A DNA stretch of 64,000 nt from Pseudomonas hydrolytica (GCF_021495345.1 NZ_CP099397.1:4781001-4845000); one strand, 5' to 3'. Shown: positions 8,908 to 17,636, counted from the stretch's first letter. The notes: generated from the letters alone by a model not told the origin. Program-made: numbers and translations.

Positions 8908-9324
8908 ATGCGTCGCATCATCCCCTTTCTGATCGCCCTGTGCCTGGCCCTGCCGGCCGCCGCCGAACGCAAGCAGAGCTTCGGCGACCTCGATGTGCAC
9001 TACAGCGTGTTCAATTCCAGCTTCCTGCAACCGGACATCGCCAGCGCCGCCGGCCTGGTGCGCAGCAAGACCCAGGGCGTGGTCAACGTCGCCGTGCTCA
9101 AGGCCGGCAAGGCCAGCACCGCGCAGGTCAGCGGCCAGGTGAAGAACCTGCTGGGGCAGAGCACCGCACTGACCTTCAGGCAGGTCACCGAGAGCGGCGC
9201 CATCTACTACCTGGCGCAGTTCCCCTTCTCCAGCCGCGAGATACTCAGCTTCACTCTCGACGTGCGCCAGGGCGACAACACGCACCGCATCACCTTCAAT
9301 CAGGAAATGTTCCCGGATGACTGA
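8908..9324 (+). CDS. DUF4426 secreted protein
   Basis: A 138-residue exported protein. A signal peptide ([19 protein letters not shown], cleavage near residue 19) precedes a beta-rich domain containing [18 protein letters not shown] and [13 protein letters not shown]. The family (DUF4426) is found in gamma-proteobacteria next to metW and rdgB and has no known function; it is expected in the periplasm. GAGGAG lies 6 bp before the ATG. It overlaps rdgB by 8 bp, so the two are translationally coupled. Confidence 0.88.
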   Translation: MRRIIPFLIALCLALPAAAERKQSFGDLDVHYSVFNSSFLQPDIASAAGLVRSKTQGVVNVAVLKAGKASTAQVSGQVKNLLGQSTALTFRQVTESGAIYYLAQFPFSSREILSFTLDVRQGDNTHRITFNQEMFPDD

Positions 9325-9913
9325 CTTCAAGGAACTGGTGCTGGCCAGCCATAACGGCGGCAAGCTCAAGGAACTGCAGGCCATGCTCGGCGACGCCGTG
9401 CGCGTGCGTTCGATCGGCGAATTCTCCAGCGTCGAGCCGGAGGAAACCGGCCTGTCGTTCGTCGAAAACGCCATCCTCAAGGCGCGCAATGCCGCACGCA
9501 TCTCCGGGCTGCCGGCGCTGGCCGACGACTCCGGCCTGGCGGTGGATGCCCTCGGCGGCGCACCCGGCATCTACTCGGCGCGCTACGCCGATGGTCAGGG
9601 CGATGCGGCGAACAACGCCAAGCTGCTCGCGGCCCTGAAAGACGTACCGGATACCGAGCGCGGCGCGCAGTTCGTCTGCGCCCTGGCGCTGGTGCGCCAC
9701 GCCGACGATCCGCTGCCGATCCTCTGCGAAGGTCTGTGGCACGGCAGCATCCTGCACGAGGCCCGTGGCGAGCACGGCTTCGGCTACGACCCGCTGTTCT
9801 GGGTGCCGGAAACCGGCTGCTCCAGCGCCGAACTGCCGGCCGAGCAGAAGAACCGCCTGAGCCACCGCGCCCGCGCCATGGCGCTGCTCAAACAGCGCCT
9901 GGGGCTGGCATGA
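9317..9913 (+). CDS. rdgB: RdgB/HAM1 dITP/XTP pyrophosphatase
   Basis: House-cleaning enzyme that hydrolyses dITP, ITP and XTP to monophosphates and keeps deaminated purines out of DNA. The 198-residue length is standard. Visible motifs are the N-terminal substrate site [13 protein letters not shown], the [12 protein letters not shown] segment, the metal site [17 protein letters not shown] and the C-terminal [10 protein letters not shown] and LSHRARA. It overlaps both neighbours (8 bp with the DUF4426 gene, 4 bp with hemW). Confidence 0.97.
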   Translation: MTDFKELVLASHNGGKLKELQAMLGDAVRVRSIGEFSSVEPEETGLSFVENAILKARNAARISGLPALADDSGLAVDALGGAPGIYSARYADGQGDAANNAKLLAALKDVPDTERGAQFVCALALVRHADDPLPILCEGLWHGSILHEARGEHGFGYDPLFWVPETGCSSAELPAEQKNRLSHRARAMALLKQRLGLA

Positions 9914-11070
9914 GCGATACCGCTGGCGGGCGTTTCCTGCTCCCGCCCCTCGCGCTCTATATCCATATCCCCTGGTGCGTGCGCAAATGCCCCTACTGCG
10001 ACTTCAACTCCCACGCCGCTGGGCCGACGCTGCCTGAAGAGGAATACGTCGACGCCCTGCTCGCCGACCTCGATGCCGACCTGCGGCACGTGCACGGCCG
10101 GACGCTGACGTCGATCTTCTTCGGCGGCGGCACCCCCAGCCTGTTCTCCGACCGCGCCCTGGGCCGTCTGCTGGAAGGCGTCGAACGGCGCGTGGCCTTC
10201 GCCCCGGATATCGAAATCACCCTGGAAGCCAACCCCGGCACCTTCGAACAGGCCAAGTTCAAGGGTTACCGGGCGCTGGGCATCAATCGCCTGTCCATCG
10301 GCGTGCAGAGTTTTCAGGAAGCCAAGCTCAAGGCGCTGGGGCGCATCCACGACGGCAACGAGGCCGTGCGGGCCGCCGATATGGCGCGCGCCGCCGGCTT
10401 CGACAACTTCAACCTCGACCTGATGCACGGCCTGCCCGAGCAGAGCATCGAGGACGCGCTGTTCGACCTGCGCACCGCCATCAGCCAGGGCCCGACGCAC
10501 CTGTCCTGGTACCAGCTGACCATGGAGCCGAACACGGTGTTCTGGAGCCAGCCGCCGGTGCTGCCGGAAGACGATCTGCTATGGGACATCCAGGAGGCCG
10601 GCCAGGCCCTGCTGGCCGCCGAGGGTTACGCCCAGTACGAGGTGTCTGCCTATGCCCAGACGGGCAAGCAGGCGCGGCACAACCTCAACTACTGGACCTT
10701 CGGCGATTTTCTCGGCATCGGTGCCGGCGCCCATGCCAAGCTCAGCGCCCCCGACGGGCGCATCCTGCGCAGCTGGAAGACGCGCCTGCCCAAGGACTAT
10801 CTGGACCCGGCCAAGGTCTTCCAGGCCGGCGAGCGCGTACTCGGCGCCGACGAACTGCCCTTCGAGTTCCTGATGAACGTGCTGCGCCTCACAGACGGCG
10901 TGCCGGCCCGCCTGTTCAGCGAGCGCACCGGCCTGCCGCTGGCCAGCCTGGACGCTGCCCGCGCCGAGGCCGAGGGACGCAAGCTGCTGCGCGCCGAGCC
11001 CGAACGGCTATGCGCCACCGCCGAAGGCCAGCTGTTTCTCAACGATCTGCTGCAACACTTCCTGCCCTGA
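9910..11070 (+). CDS. hemW: HemW radical-SAM heme chaperone
   Basis: Radical SAM protein of the HemN family, 386 residues. Older annotations call it oxygen-independent coproporphyrinogen oxidase, but HemW members are thought to bind and deliver heme. The 4Fe-4S cluster motif CxxxCxxC is in [15 protein letters not shown]. The shorter length and the absence of the long HemN N-terminal extension favour HemW. The ATG at 9910 overlaps the rdgB stop (ATGA). It closes the metX-hemW operon. Confidence 0.94.
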   Translation: MSDTAGGRFLLPPLALYIHIPWCVRKCPYCDFNSHAAGPTLPEEEYVDALLADLDADLRHVHGRTLTSIFFGGGTPSLFSDRALGRLLEGVERRVAFAPDIEITLEANPGTFEQAKFKGYRALGINRLSIGVQSFQEAKLKALGRIHDGNEAVRAADMARAAGFDNFNLDLMHGLPEQSIEDALFDLRTAISQGPTHLSWYQLTMEPNTVFWSQPPVLPEDDLLWDIQEAGQALLAAEGYAQYEVSAYAQTGKQARHNLNYWTFGDFLGIGAGAHAKLSAPDGRILRSWKTRLPKDYLDPAKVFQAGERVLGADELPFEFLMNVLRLTDGVPARLFSERTGLPLASLDAARAEAEGRKLLRAEPERLCATAEGQLFLNDLLQHFLP

Positions 11071-11079
11071 CATGCCATG

Positions 11080-11110
11080 GGCGAAGGGTGGCCAGACCCC
11101 ACCCTTTGCC
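11080..11110 (+). terminator. Hairpin after hemW, possible terminator
   Basis: A 12-bp stem (GGCGAAGGGTGG with CCACCCTTTGCC, one G-T pair) closes a 7-base loop and starts 9 bp after the hemW stop. No U-run follows, so intrinsic termination is uncertain, but it marks the end of the metX-hemW unit and the start of the secretion block. Confidence 0.45.
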
Positions 11111-11332
11111 TCGAACATCTCGCCCGTTCGGCGATGATCCCGCCGAAACGCGCACCCGGCCGCAGCCTTGCGAAAACCCCTGTGACCGTCATCGCAGATT
11201 GCCATCTGCCCGCAACACGGCGACGTCTTTTTGATTAGCCTACCGCCCTCCTTGCCGACCGCCCTCCAGCCGTAGCGCTTTCGCCTTGCATCGGATGCCG
11301 CTGCGCATTTGCCATGGAACTGCCATACCACC

Positions 11333-13573
11333 ATGCCGATCCTCTCCCGACTACTCAGGACGCTGTGCTGCGCCGCCCTGCTGCTGGTGCTCGCAGGCCA
11401 GGCCCACGCCACAGCGGTGCAGCCCGGCCGGAGCGAAGAGAGCTGGACCGTCAACATGCAGAGCGCGGACATCCGCGATTTCATCGAGCAGATCTCCAGC
11501 ATCAGCGGCCAGACCTTCATCATCGACCCGCGGGTCAAGGGCCAGGTCACGGTGATCGCCCAGGAGCCCATGGGCCTGGCCGAGCTGTACAAGCTGTTTC
11601 TCTCGGTGATGACCACCCACGGCTTTGCCGTCATGCCGCAAGGCGACCAGCTCAGCATCATGCCCAATGCCGAGGCCAGAAGCAGCGCCGGCAGCCAGGG
11701 CAACCTGGAAACCCGCGTGCTGCAGGTACAGCACGGCGCCGCCAATGACCTGCTGCCGATGATCCGCCCGCTGGTGGCCAACCACGGCCACCTGGCCGCG
11801 GTGCCCTCGTCCAACAGCCTGATCATCAGCGACGCGCCCGCCAACATCGAACGCATCGGCGACCTGATTCGCCAGCTGGACGACCGCAGCCAGGACAACT
11901 TCAGCGTCTACGAGCTCAAGCACGCCTGGGTCAGCGATCTGGCGAACCTGCTCGGCGCCTCGCTGCAGAACGCCCAGGCCGGTGGCGCCCAGGTCATCGC
12001 CGACCCGCGCAGCAACCGCCTGCTGCTGCTCGGCCCTCGCGAAGCGCGACTGCGCCTGCTGAAGCTGGCGCAAAGCCTCGACACGCCCAGCTCGCGCTCG
12101 GCCAACACGCGGGTGATACGCCTGCGCCATGCCGACGCCAAGCAGCTGGCCGAGACCCTGGGCGATTTCGGCGACAACCTGAGCCAGAGCCAGGGCAACC
12201 AGAGTTCGACGCCCCTGAAACTGATGATCCGCGCCGACCAGAGCCTCAACGCCATCGTCATCATGGCCGAAGCCGACATGGTCAGCCTGTTCGAGGATCT
12301 GGTGCGCCAGCTGGATGCGCCGCGCGCGCAGGTACTGGTGGAAGCCGCCATCGTCGAGATGTCCGGCGACATCAACGACGCGCTGGGCGTGCAGTGGGCC
12401 ATCGACGGCCGCCACAACGCCCTGGGCGGGGTCAATTTCAGCAACACCGGACTGTCCATCGGCACCCTGCTCGGCGCCATCGCCCGCGACGAGACCGCCG
12501 AGCTGGCCAAGACGCTGCCCAACGGAGCGATCTTCGGCCTGGGCAATGACAACTTCGGCATGCTGATCACCGCCCTGTCAGCCACCGGCAAGAGCAATCT
12601 GCTGTCCACGCCGACACTGCTGACCCTGGACAATCAGCCGGCGGAGATTCTGGTCGGGCAGAACGTGCCGTTCCAGACCGGCTCCTACACCACCGACGCG
12701 TCGGGCGCGGGCAATCCCTTCACCACCATCGAGCGCAAGGACATCGGCGTCACCCTCAAGGTCACGCCGCATATCAACGACGGCGCCACGCTGCGCCTGG
12801 TGATCGAGCAGGAAATCTCCTCCATCGCTCCCAGCACCGGCCTCAATGCCCAGGCGGTGGATCTGGTCACCAACAAGCGCTCGATCAAGAGCACCGTGCT
12901 GGCCGATGACGGCCAGGTGATCGTGCTCGGCGGCCTGATTCAGGACGACACCTCGGCCAGCGCGAGCAAGGTTCCCCTGCTGGGCGACATCCCGGGCGTC
13001 GGCCGGCTGTTCCGCTCGACCCGCGACGCACGGCAGAAACGCAACCTGATGGTCTTCCTGCGTCCGAGTGTGGCGCGCGACGGCGTAGGCCTGGCCAACC
13101 TGAGCCTCGGCAAGTACCGCGACCTGCGCCTGCTCGGCCAGGCCAGCGGCTACCACCACCTGCCGCCGCAGGCCCACGATCTGTTCAGCCAGGACGCGGC
13201 CACGCCCGTCACCGATCTGCGCCAGCCCCAGCTCCAGCCTGCGCAACCACAGCCACAGCCACAACGCAGCCTGATCGAGACGCCCAGGCCGGTCGATCCG
13301 GCCAGTCTGGGCGATGGTCAGGGCGGCGACGTCGCGACGGCGCGGGCCCACGAGCGCTATACCATTCGCCTGATCGAAGGCGAAAGCCAGGCGTTCATGC
13401 AGGCCCTGCTCGGCCGTCATCCCGACCAGCCGCTGCGCCTGCAGCAGCACGAAAGCGGCACTCGCTACGCCCTGCTCTATGGCAGCTATCCGAACCGCGA
13501 GCTGGCCCTCAAGGCGCTGGCTCACCTGCCCGAGCAACTGCCCAGCCGCACGGCTGCGGCAATCCCCGAGTAG
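11333..13573 (+). CDS. GspD-like type II secretion secretin with SPOR-like C-terminus
   Basis: Outer-membrane secretin of about 746 residues. It has a signal peptide (residues 1-27, cleavage near AHA), N0 (about 35-115, SWTVNMQSADIRDFIEQ), N1, N2 and N3 repeats (about 123-330, each a KH-like fold with an RxLxVxHxxA pattern), then the secretin core. The core includes the conserved VPLLGDIPGVGRLFRS and NLMVFLRPSV. After the barrel come a Gln/Pro-rich linker (about 631-646) and a terminal domain at about 674-745 (RYALLYGSYPNRELALKAL) that looks like a peptidoglycan-binding SPOR domain. No pilotin or other Gsp gene is adjacent except the gspC-like gene at 16366. Start chosen at 11333 because the signal peptide begins there; no strong ribosome site is visible for it or for the ATG at 11309. 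Confidence 0.9.
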   Translation: MPILSRLLRTLCCAALLLVLAGQAHATAVQPGRSEESWTVNMQSADIRDFIEQISSISGQTFIIDPRVKGQVTVIAQEPMGLAELYKLFLSVMTTHGFAVMPQGDQLSIMPNAEARSSAGSQGNLETRVLQVQHGAANDLLPMIRPLVANHGHLAAVPSSNSLIISDAPANIERIGDLIRQLDDRSQDNFSVYELKHAWVSDLANLLGASLQNAQAGGAQVIADPRSNRLLLLGPREARLRLLKLAQSLDTPSSRSANTRVIRLRHADAKQLAETLGDFGDNLSQSQGNQSSTPLKLMIRADQSLNAIVIMAEADMVSLFEDLVRQLDAPRAQVLVEAAIVEMSGDINDALGVQWAIDGRHNALGGVNFSNTGLSIGTLLGAIARDETAELAKTLPNGAIFGLGNDNFGMLITALSATGKSNLLSTPTLLTLDNQPAEILVGQNVPFQTGSYTTDASGAGNPFTTIERKDIGVTLKVTPHINDGATLRLVIEQEISSIAPSTGLNAQAVDLVTNKRSIKSTVLADDGQVIVLGGLIQDDTSASASKVPLLGDIPGVGRLFRSTRDARQKRNLMVFLRPSVARDGVGLANLSLGKYRDLRLLGQASGYHHLPPQAHDLFSQDAATPVTDLRQPQLQPAQPQPQPQRSLIETPRPVDPASLGDGQGGDVATARAHERYTIRLIEGESQAFMQALLGRHPDQPLRLQQHESGTRYALLYGSYPNRELALKALAHLPEQLPSRTAAAIPE

Positions 13574-13816
13574 GCACAAGGTGCACGGCAGGCGCGGTGA
13601 AGCTCCGCCTGGCTGCCAAGCAGACTTGCCTCGGCCGTGCCAAGCCGCCCGCCCAACTCACAAACGAGACGCAATACACCCTGCGGGTGAGACAAGCGTC
13701 CAAGTTAGCGCCCACGCCTCGCGCCGCTCGGCCTGGCTGTGAAGTGCATAGCGAATTTCTGGCACCCGCGTACCTAGACTGCCCCCTTTCGCCTTACCAG
13801 AGGAAGGAGAAGTGGC

Positions 13817-14485
13817 ATGTCAAAACGCTGGATAACCGCCGTGGTCGCCACGGCAATCGTGGGCGGCACCCTGGGATTCGTACTGTCGGAGACCGCGCAG
13901 CCGAAAGGCGATACGGCGCAGCAGAAACCGGCCGGCTCGCCGGCTGCTCCCGCGGCCCCCGCCATCGCAGCCGCCGCTGCGCCTGTCACGCCGCCGGCCG
14001 CTGAGCGCACGCTGCAGGCGCAACCGATCGCCAGCGAACCGGCGGCGGCGCAGATGACGCTGTGGGACGCCGGATCGCTGCAGGAAGAGGAAACGGACGG
14101 CATTACCCGCCACCTCACCCATGTCGATCCGCAGCAGCTCGCAACCCTGCATACCGGCCAGGTCGTGTCCCTGGCCCTGCCGGGGCGGCAGCACCCCGTG
14201 CGCGCGAGCCTCAGCGATACCCGCAATACCGCCGGCAGCGCCGTCTGGCATGGCGCCCTGCTCGACGGCGAGGCCATGGAAAGCATGACCCTGGTGCGCG
14301 GCAAGCTGGAAACCCACATCACCCTGGCCACCGTGGACGGCAGCCTGTCGATCATCGTCGACAACGCCACCGGCAAGACCGTGATCACCGACGAAAACCA
14401 GCTGGTCCTGCGCGCCGATCCCAACGATCACCTGCATTACGACCATAAAGAGCTGCCCCCGCTGCCGCCGCCCGCCCAGGGCTGA
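13817..14485 (+). CDS. Membrane-anchored propeptide/foldase-like protein of unknown family
   Basis: I do not recognise the family. The 222-residue product has one N-terminal membrane anchor (about 5-24, ITAVVATAIVGGTLGFVL), an Ala/Pro-rich linker (about 30-75) and a periplasmic beta-rich domain (about 78-210) ending in an acidic, Pro-rich tail. This is the layout of lipase-specific foldases (anchor, Ala/Pro linker, foldase). The segment MTLVRGKLETHITLATVDG followed by SLSIIVDNATGK resembles, by eye, prodomains of M12B-type secreted proteases. It lies 37 bp upstream of such a protease, which has no propeptide of its own. AGGAAGGAGA precedes the ATG by 6 bp. Inference: trans-acting prodomain, chaperone or inhibitor of the protease. 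Confidence 0.7.
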   Translation: MSKRWITAVVATAIVGGTLGFVLSETAQPKGDTAQQKPAGSPAAPAAPAIAAAAAPVTPPAAERTLQAQPIASEPAAAQMTLWDAGSLQEEETDGITRHLTHVDPQQLATLHTGQVVSLALPGRQHPVRASLSDTRNTAGSAVWHGALLDGEAMESMTLVRGKLETHITLATVDGSLSIIVDNATGKTVITDENQLVLRADPNDHLHYDHKELPPLPPPAQG

Positions 14486-14522
14486 TGCACCTCTCTTACC
14501 CCCCAGCACAAGGACTGCAGAC

Positions 14523-16313
14523 ATGAAGAACGTGCAATGGTTATCCGCCCTGGCACTGGCGCTGGCCGCCCACCACGCCCAGGCCAACCCCGAGACCGTC
14601 GATATCATGGTGCTCTACACCAAGGACGCCCAGGCGCTGCCCAACGGCCGCGACATCGACGCACGCATCGCCAGCTACATCGAGTACACCAACAACGCCT
14701 ACGCCAAGAGCGGGGTCAACCTGCGCCTGCGTCTGGTTCACAAGCAGCTGCTGGACTGGGCCGACTACTACGACGTGTCCTCGGCCAACCTCAACAAGTT
14801 CACCTACGATACCCGCGTGCAGCGTCTGCGCGAGCAGTACGGCGCGGACCTGGTGCAACTGATCAACCGCACCACCCAGGGGCAGGGCTACGGCGTCTGC
14901 GGCATCGCCTGGATGGGAACCGGGCCGAAGAACAGCGACCGCTTCAACAGCGGCGCCAAGGAGATGGCCTACGGCCTGACCGGGGTCGACTGCAGCCTCA
15001 GCACCTTCGCTCACGAGGCCGGCCACAACATGGGCCTGCGCCACTCCTACGAACAGGACATGCAGGAAGGCTACTACAACACCAACGGCCACAACGGTAC
15101 GCATGAATGGAGCCGTGGCTACGGCGTGCAGGGCCAGTTCAGCACCATCATGGCCTACCCCCAGGTGTTCGGCGCACGCCGCCAGGCACCGGTGTTCTCC
15201 AACCCGCGCCTGCGCGACAGCGAATGTGCCAACCAGGCCTGCGGCCAGAACGAGCATGCCGATGCGGTACGTGCCCTGAACGCCATGGCCGGCCAGATCG
15301 CGGCATTCCGCCCGACACTGGTGCCCGTCACCGGCAACCCGGGAACCACCAACCCCGGTACGCCACCGACCGAACTGCCCTGGTGCAGCAAGCCGGCGCT
15401 GAAGGGGCTGGTGCGCAATGGCGAGTTCACCACCAGCGACGACTGGCGCGCGCTTTTCGGCCAATCCGACCTGAGTCTGGTCAACGTGGCCCTGAACTGC
15501 CGCGACAACGCCCTGCAGATGGACGCGCGCGGCTTCGACATCCTGGCCACCCCGGTCAGCGGCCTGCGTGACGGCGTGCAGTACCGGCTCAGGGCCAACA
15601 GCATGCTCAAGGCCCGCAACAGCCGCGAGAACGTGCGACTGGCGATCCTGCAGGAGGGTCTCGACGGCCGCCTGACCTACAGCTCGGAGCAGTCGGCCAG
15701 CCTGTCCGTCAGCGGCAACGAATTCAGCCGCCTGGAAAAGACCTTCACCTACCGGACGCCGGCCAACGCACGCAATCTCTATGTGGCGGTGTGGAGCGAC
15801 AGCGGCAGCAGCCTGCTGATCGATGAGGTGGAGCTGCAGGAGATCCAGAGCAGCACGCCGCCAGCGGCGCCCGCGCAGTTCGGCTGGAACTTCGAAAGCG
15901 GCATCGGCGGCTGGTCCGGCTACCACGGCAGCGCGCGCGTCAGCACCTACGCCAGCAGCGGTCGTCAGGCGCTGGAAGCCTATCAGCGCGAGTACGAAGG
16001 TTCCGGCGCCAGCGTCAGCCTGCTCGGCAACCTGGAGGCCGGCAAGCGCTATCGCATCGAGGCGGACCTGAGCATCGGTCGCAGCACCTCGGTCAGCGCC
16101 GTCGCCTACGCCTATCTGTATGTCGAGGACAGCAACGGTCGCGGTCAGTATCTGCCGCTCGGTCAGCGCAACACCCGCGGCGGCAGCTGGAGCAAGCTGC
16201 AGCATGAAGTGCAGCTGCCCGCCGGTCCCCTGCGCCGTGCCGAGCTGTTGCTGCTTGGCACGCAACGCAGTCAGTCGCTGTTCATCGACAACGTCAGCGT
16301 AACCCGGCTGTAA
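14523..16313 (+). CDS. Secreted reprolysin-like (M12B) zinc metalloprotease
   Basis: A 596-residue exported protease. The signal peptide is residues 1-21 (cleavage AQA-NPE), and the catalytic domain starts at once (VDIMVLYTKDAQALPNGRD), so no propeptide is encoded. The metzincin site HEAGHNMGLRH spans residues 164-174 (ligands His164, His168, His174; catalytic Glu165), with a Met-turn at Met210 (IMAYPQ). A Gly/Pro/Thr linker (about 272-290) leads to two beta-sandwich modules (about 291-445 and 455-596) that look like CBM_4_9-type carbohydrate-binding domains, each ending in a LLIDEVEL or LFIDNVSV strand. The setting between gspD-like and gspC-like genes suggests that it is a type II secretion cargo. 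AAGGA lies 8 bp before the ATG. Confidence 0.88.
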   Translation: MKNVQWLSALALALAAHHAQANPETVDIMVLYTKDAQALPNGRDIDARIASYIEYTNNAYAKSGVNLRLRLVHKQLLDWADYYDVSSANLNKFTYDTRVQRLREQYGADLVQLINRTTQGQGYGVCGIAWMGTGPKNSDRFNSGAKEMAYGLTGVDCSLSTFAHEAGHNMGLRHSYEQDMQEGYYNTNGHNGTHEWSRGYGVQGQFSTIMAYPQVFGARRQAPVFSNPRLRDSECANQACGQNEHADAVRALNAMAGQIAAFRPTLVPVTGNPGTTNPGTPPTELPWCSKPALKGLVRNGEFTTSDDWRALFGQSDLSLVNVALNCRDNALQMDARGFDILATPVSGLRDGVQYRLRANSMLKARNSRENVRLAILQEGLDGRLTYSSEQSASLSVSGNEFSRLEKTFTYRTPANARNLYVAVWSDSGSSLLIDEVELQEIQSSTPPAAPAQFGWNFESGIGGWSGYHGSARVSTYASSGRQALEAYQREYEGSGASVSLLGNLEAGKRYRIEADLSIGRSTSVSAVAYAYLYVEDSNGRGQYLPLGQRNTRGGSWSKLQHEVQLPAGPLRRAELLLLGTQRSQSLFIDNVSVTRL

Positions 16314-16317
16314 GCCA

Positions 16318-16350
16318 GCGCGCCCATGGCCCCAGCGGCCATGGGCGCGC
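16318..16350 (+). terminator. Perfect 14-bp hairpin between protease and gspC-like gene
   Basis: GCGCGCCCATGGCC (16318-16331) pairs perfectly with 16337-16350 around a CCAGC loop. It begins 4 bp after the protease stop and ends 15 bp before the ATG of the gspC-like gene, next to its GAGGA ribosome site. Without a U-run it is more likely a transcript-stabilising or attenuating element that lowers the GspC-like protein relative to the protease. Confidence 0.6.
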
Positions 16351-16365
16351 CAACGAGGAACGGTC

Positions 16366-16899
16366 ATGGCACCCGCCAACTCCGGCGCAGTGCGCCACCT
16401 GCCGGCCGGCCTCTGCCTGCTGGCACTCCTGGCCTGCAGCCTCAGCCTGAGCTACCAGGCCGCGCAGCTGTGGCGGTTGCTGCAGGAACCGCCCGCCTAC
16501 ACCCAGGCGCCACCGCCAACGCCGCCGCGCGTGGCGGATCGGCAACGGCTGGCCATGCTGTTTCCCGCCCCGCTGCCCGGTCATGCCGGCCCCGCGCCGG
16601 CCACTTCCCTGCAGCTGACCCTGGTCGCCGTGTTCGGCAACCCCGAGCAGCAGCGCTCCAGCGCCATCATCCGCCCGCACGGGCAGACCGCGCGGCGCGT
16701 TGCGGTCGGCGCCGAGATTGCGCCCGGCATCAAGCTGCACAGCGTCGGCTCGCACTACATCACCCTCGACCGCCACGGCCGTCGGGAGAGTCTGCATTTT
16801 CCGGTGAACAACCATCGGCCGCTGATGCCCGCCGCAGACGCACGCGGCCAGGCGCTGGCGCCGCAACCTGAGCCCGTGACAAGCCTGGCGGGCCGTTGA
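16366..16899 (+). CDS. GspC-like type II secretion inner-membrane protein, short form
   Basis: A 177-residue protein with a short cytoplasmic N-terminus, one membrane helix (about 14-33), a Pro-rich periplasmic linker (about 44-56) and a homology-region domain (about 83-145) starting LQLTLVAVFGN and containing SSAIIRPHGQ and VAVGAEIAPGIKLHSVGSHYI. This is the GspC domain that binds the N0 domain of GspD. No PDZ or coiled-coil domain follows; the C-terminus is short and Ala/Pro/Gln-rich. It closes the block that starts with the secretin. P. aeruginosa has an orphan GspC/GspD pair (XphA/XqhA) that works with the Xcp machine, which is the nearest precedent I know. Confidence 0.8.
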   Translation: MAPANSGAVRHLPAGLCLLALLACSLSLSYQAAQLWRLLQEPPAYTQAPPPTPPRVADRQRLAMLFPAPLPGHAGPAPATSLQLTLVAVFGNPEQQRSSAIIRPHGQTARRVAVGAEIAPGIKLHSVGSHYITLDRHGRRESLHFPVNNHRPLMPAADARGQALAPQPEPVTSLAGR

Positions 16900-17152
16900 T
16901 GTCCAACCCGCCCGATAGCGTCCCGCGACGCCGCACACAGGCCGGTGCGAATCCGGTAGTCTATGGCGCCGAAACCTGCGCCGTCAGGGTTCGCGGCCCC
17001 GCGCGAAGCGCGCGCTGGCGTCTCGCTGCCCGCCGTTGCCTGCCAGCCACGTCGTGTCCCGGCAGCGGCTTACTGCGAAGAGACGGCCAAGGTCGTGCAA
17101 CCGGCCAACCTGCCGCGCGGCCGGTTCTGCCCGGCGTCAACAAGGAGCCTCA

Positions 17153-17476
17153 ATGGATTTGCTACTGGACCTGATCGTCACCCTGTCGCGCTGGAGCCGC
17201 AGCCACCTCAGCGACATCTCTCTGGCCATCATGGCCACTCTGCTGGTGCTGTTCGGGCCGGCCATCAACGCCTGGGTCCAGCGCACCATTGGCAATCTCA
17301 ACTTCGTCCTGCGCACCCTGCTGTTCGTGGTGTTCTGCGCAGTCGGCTACGGTCTGGCGATCGTCTTTCTCACCCCCTGGCTGGCCAAGGGCCTGGCGCA
17401 CTTCAACAACTTCACCCTGGCACCGGTGCTGATCCTGATCTTCGTGGTGATCGGCATCATGGCCGACCGCAACTAA
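17153..17476 (+). CDS. Small integral membrane protein, DUF3392-type
   Basis: A 107-residue hydrophobic protein with three predicted membrane helices (about 22-42, 50-75 and 84-105) and a conserved-looking start MDLLLDLIVTLSRWSRSHLS. I believe it is the Pseudomonas DUF3392 family; function unknown. AAGGAG stands 6 bp before the ATG. The frame is open upstream to 17036, but that extension has no ribosome site. The 253 bp before it carry no gene I can support. Confidence 0.75.
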   Translation: MDLLLDLIVTLSRWSRSHLSDISLAIMATLLVLFGPAINAWVQRTIGNLNFVLRTLLFVVFCAVGYGLAIVFLTPWLAKGLAHFNNFTLAPVLILIFVVIGIMADRN

Positions 17477-17492
17477 GAAGTGCGCTCCATGG

Positions 17493-17509
17493 GGTGCGCC
17501 GTGCGCACC
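17493..17509. repeat. GGTGCGC palindromic repeat
   Basis: GGTGCGC-CGT-GCGCACC, a 7-bp perfect inverted repeat with a 3-base loop, 17 bp after the DUF3392 stop. The same core recurs at 40497-40558 and 43141-43161 and in degenerate form at 22434-22494. Confidence 0.6.
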
Positions 17510-17570
17510 ACCTACCGAGTTGCCGGGGAGCGCAAGTGGTGGTGCCAACCATGTCCAACACCGCCATAAA

Positions 17571-17605
17571 AAACGCCGCGCTCCGGTAAAGGAGGCGCGG
17601 CGTTT
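17571..17605 (-). terminator. Rho-independent terminator of the DUF1329 gene
   Basis: AAACGCCGCG and CGCGGCGTTT form a 10-bp stem, extended by CTCC/GGAG past a one-base bulge. On the minus strand the stem is followed by a run of T (GCGTTTTTT). It lies about 30 bp past the DUF1329 stop and may also stop plus-strand transcription from the small gene at 17153. Confidence 0.85.
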
Positions 17606-17636
17606 CGCTTGTACCAGCGGCCATTGGCCGCGTGAC

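Noticed and set aside
13574-13816. Possible sigma-54 promoter (TGGCAC near 13760) before the foldase-like gene
   Set aside because: The -12 GC element is missing at the required distance from the GG, so it does not meet the pattern.
16941-16963. Sequence GCCGGTGCGAATCCGGT, which resembles the core of cobalamin riboswitches
   Set aside because: Only this short segment matches; the downstream B12-box and the other paired regions are absent, and the next gene is a small membrane protein with no link to cobalamin.
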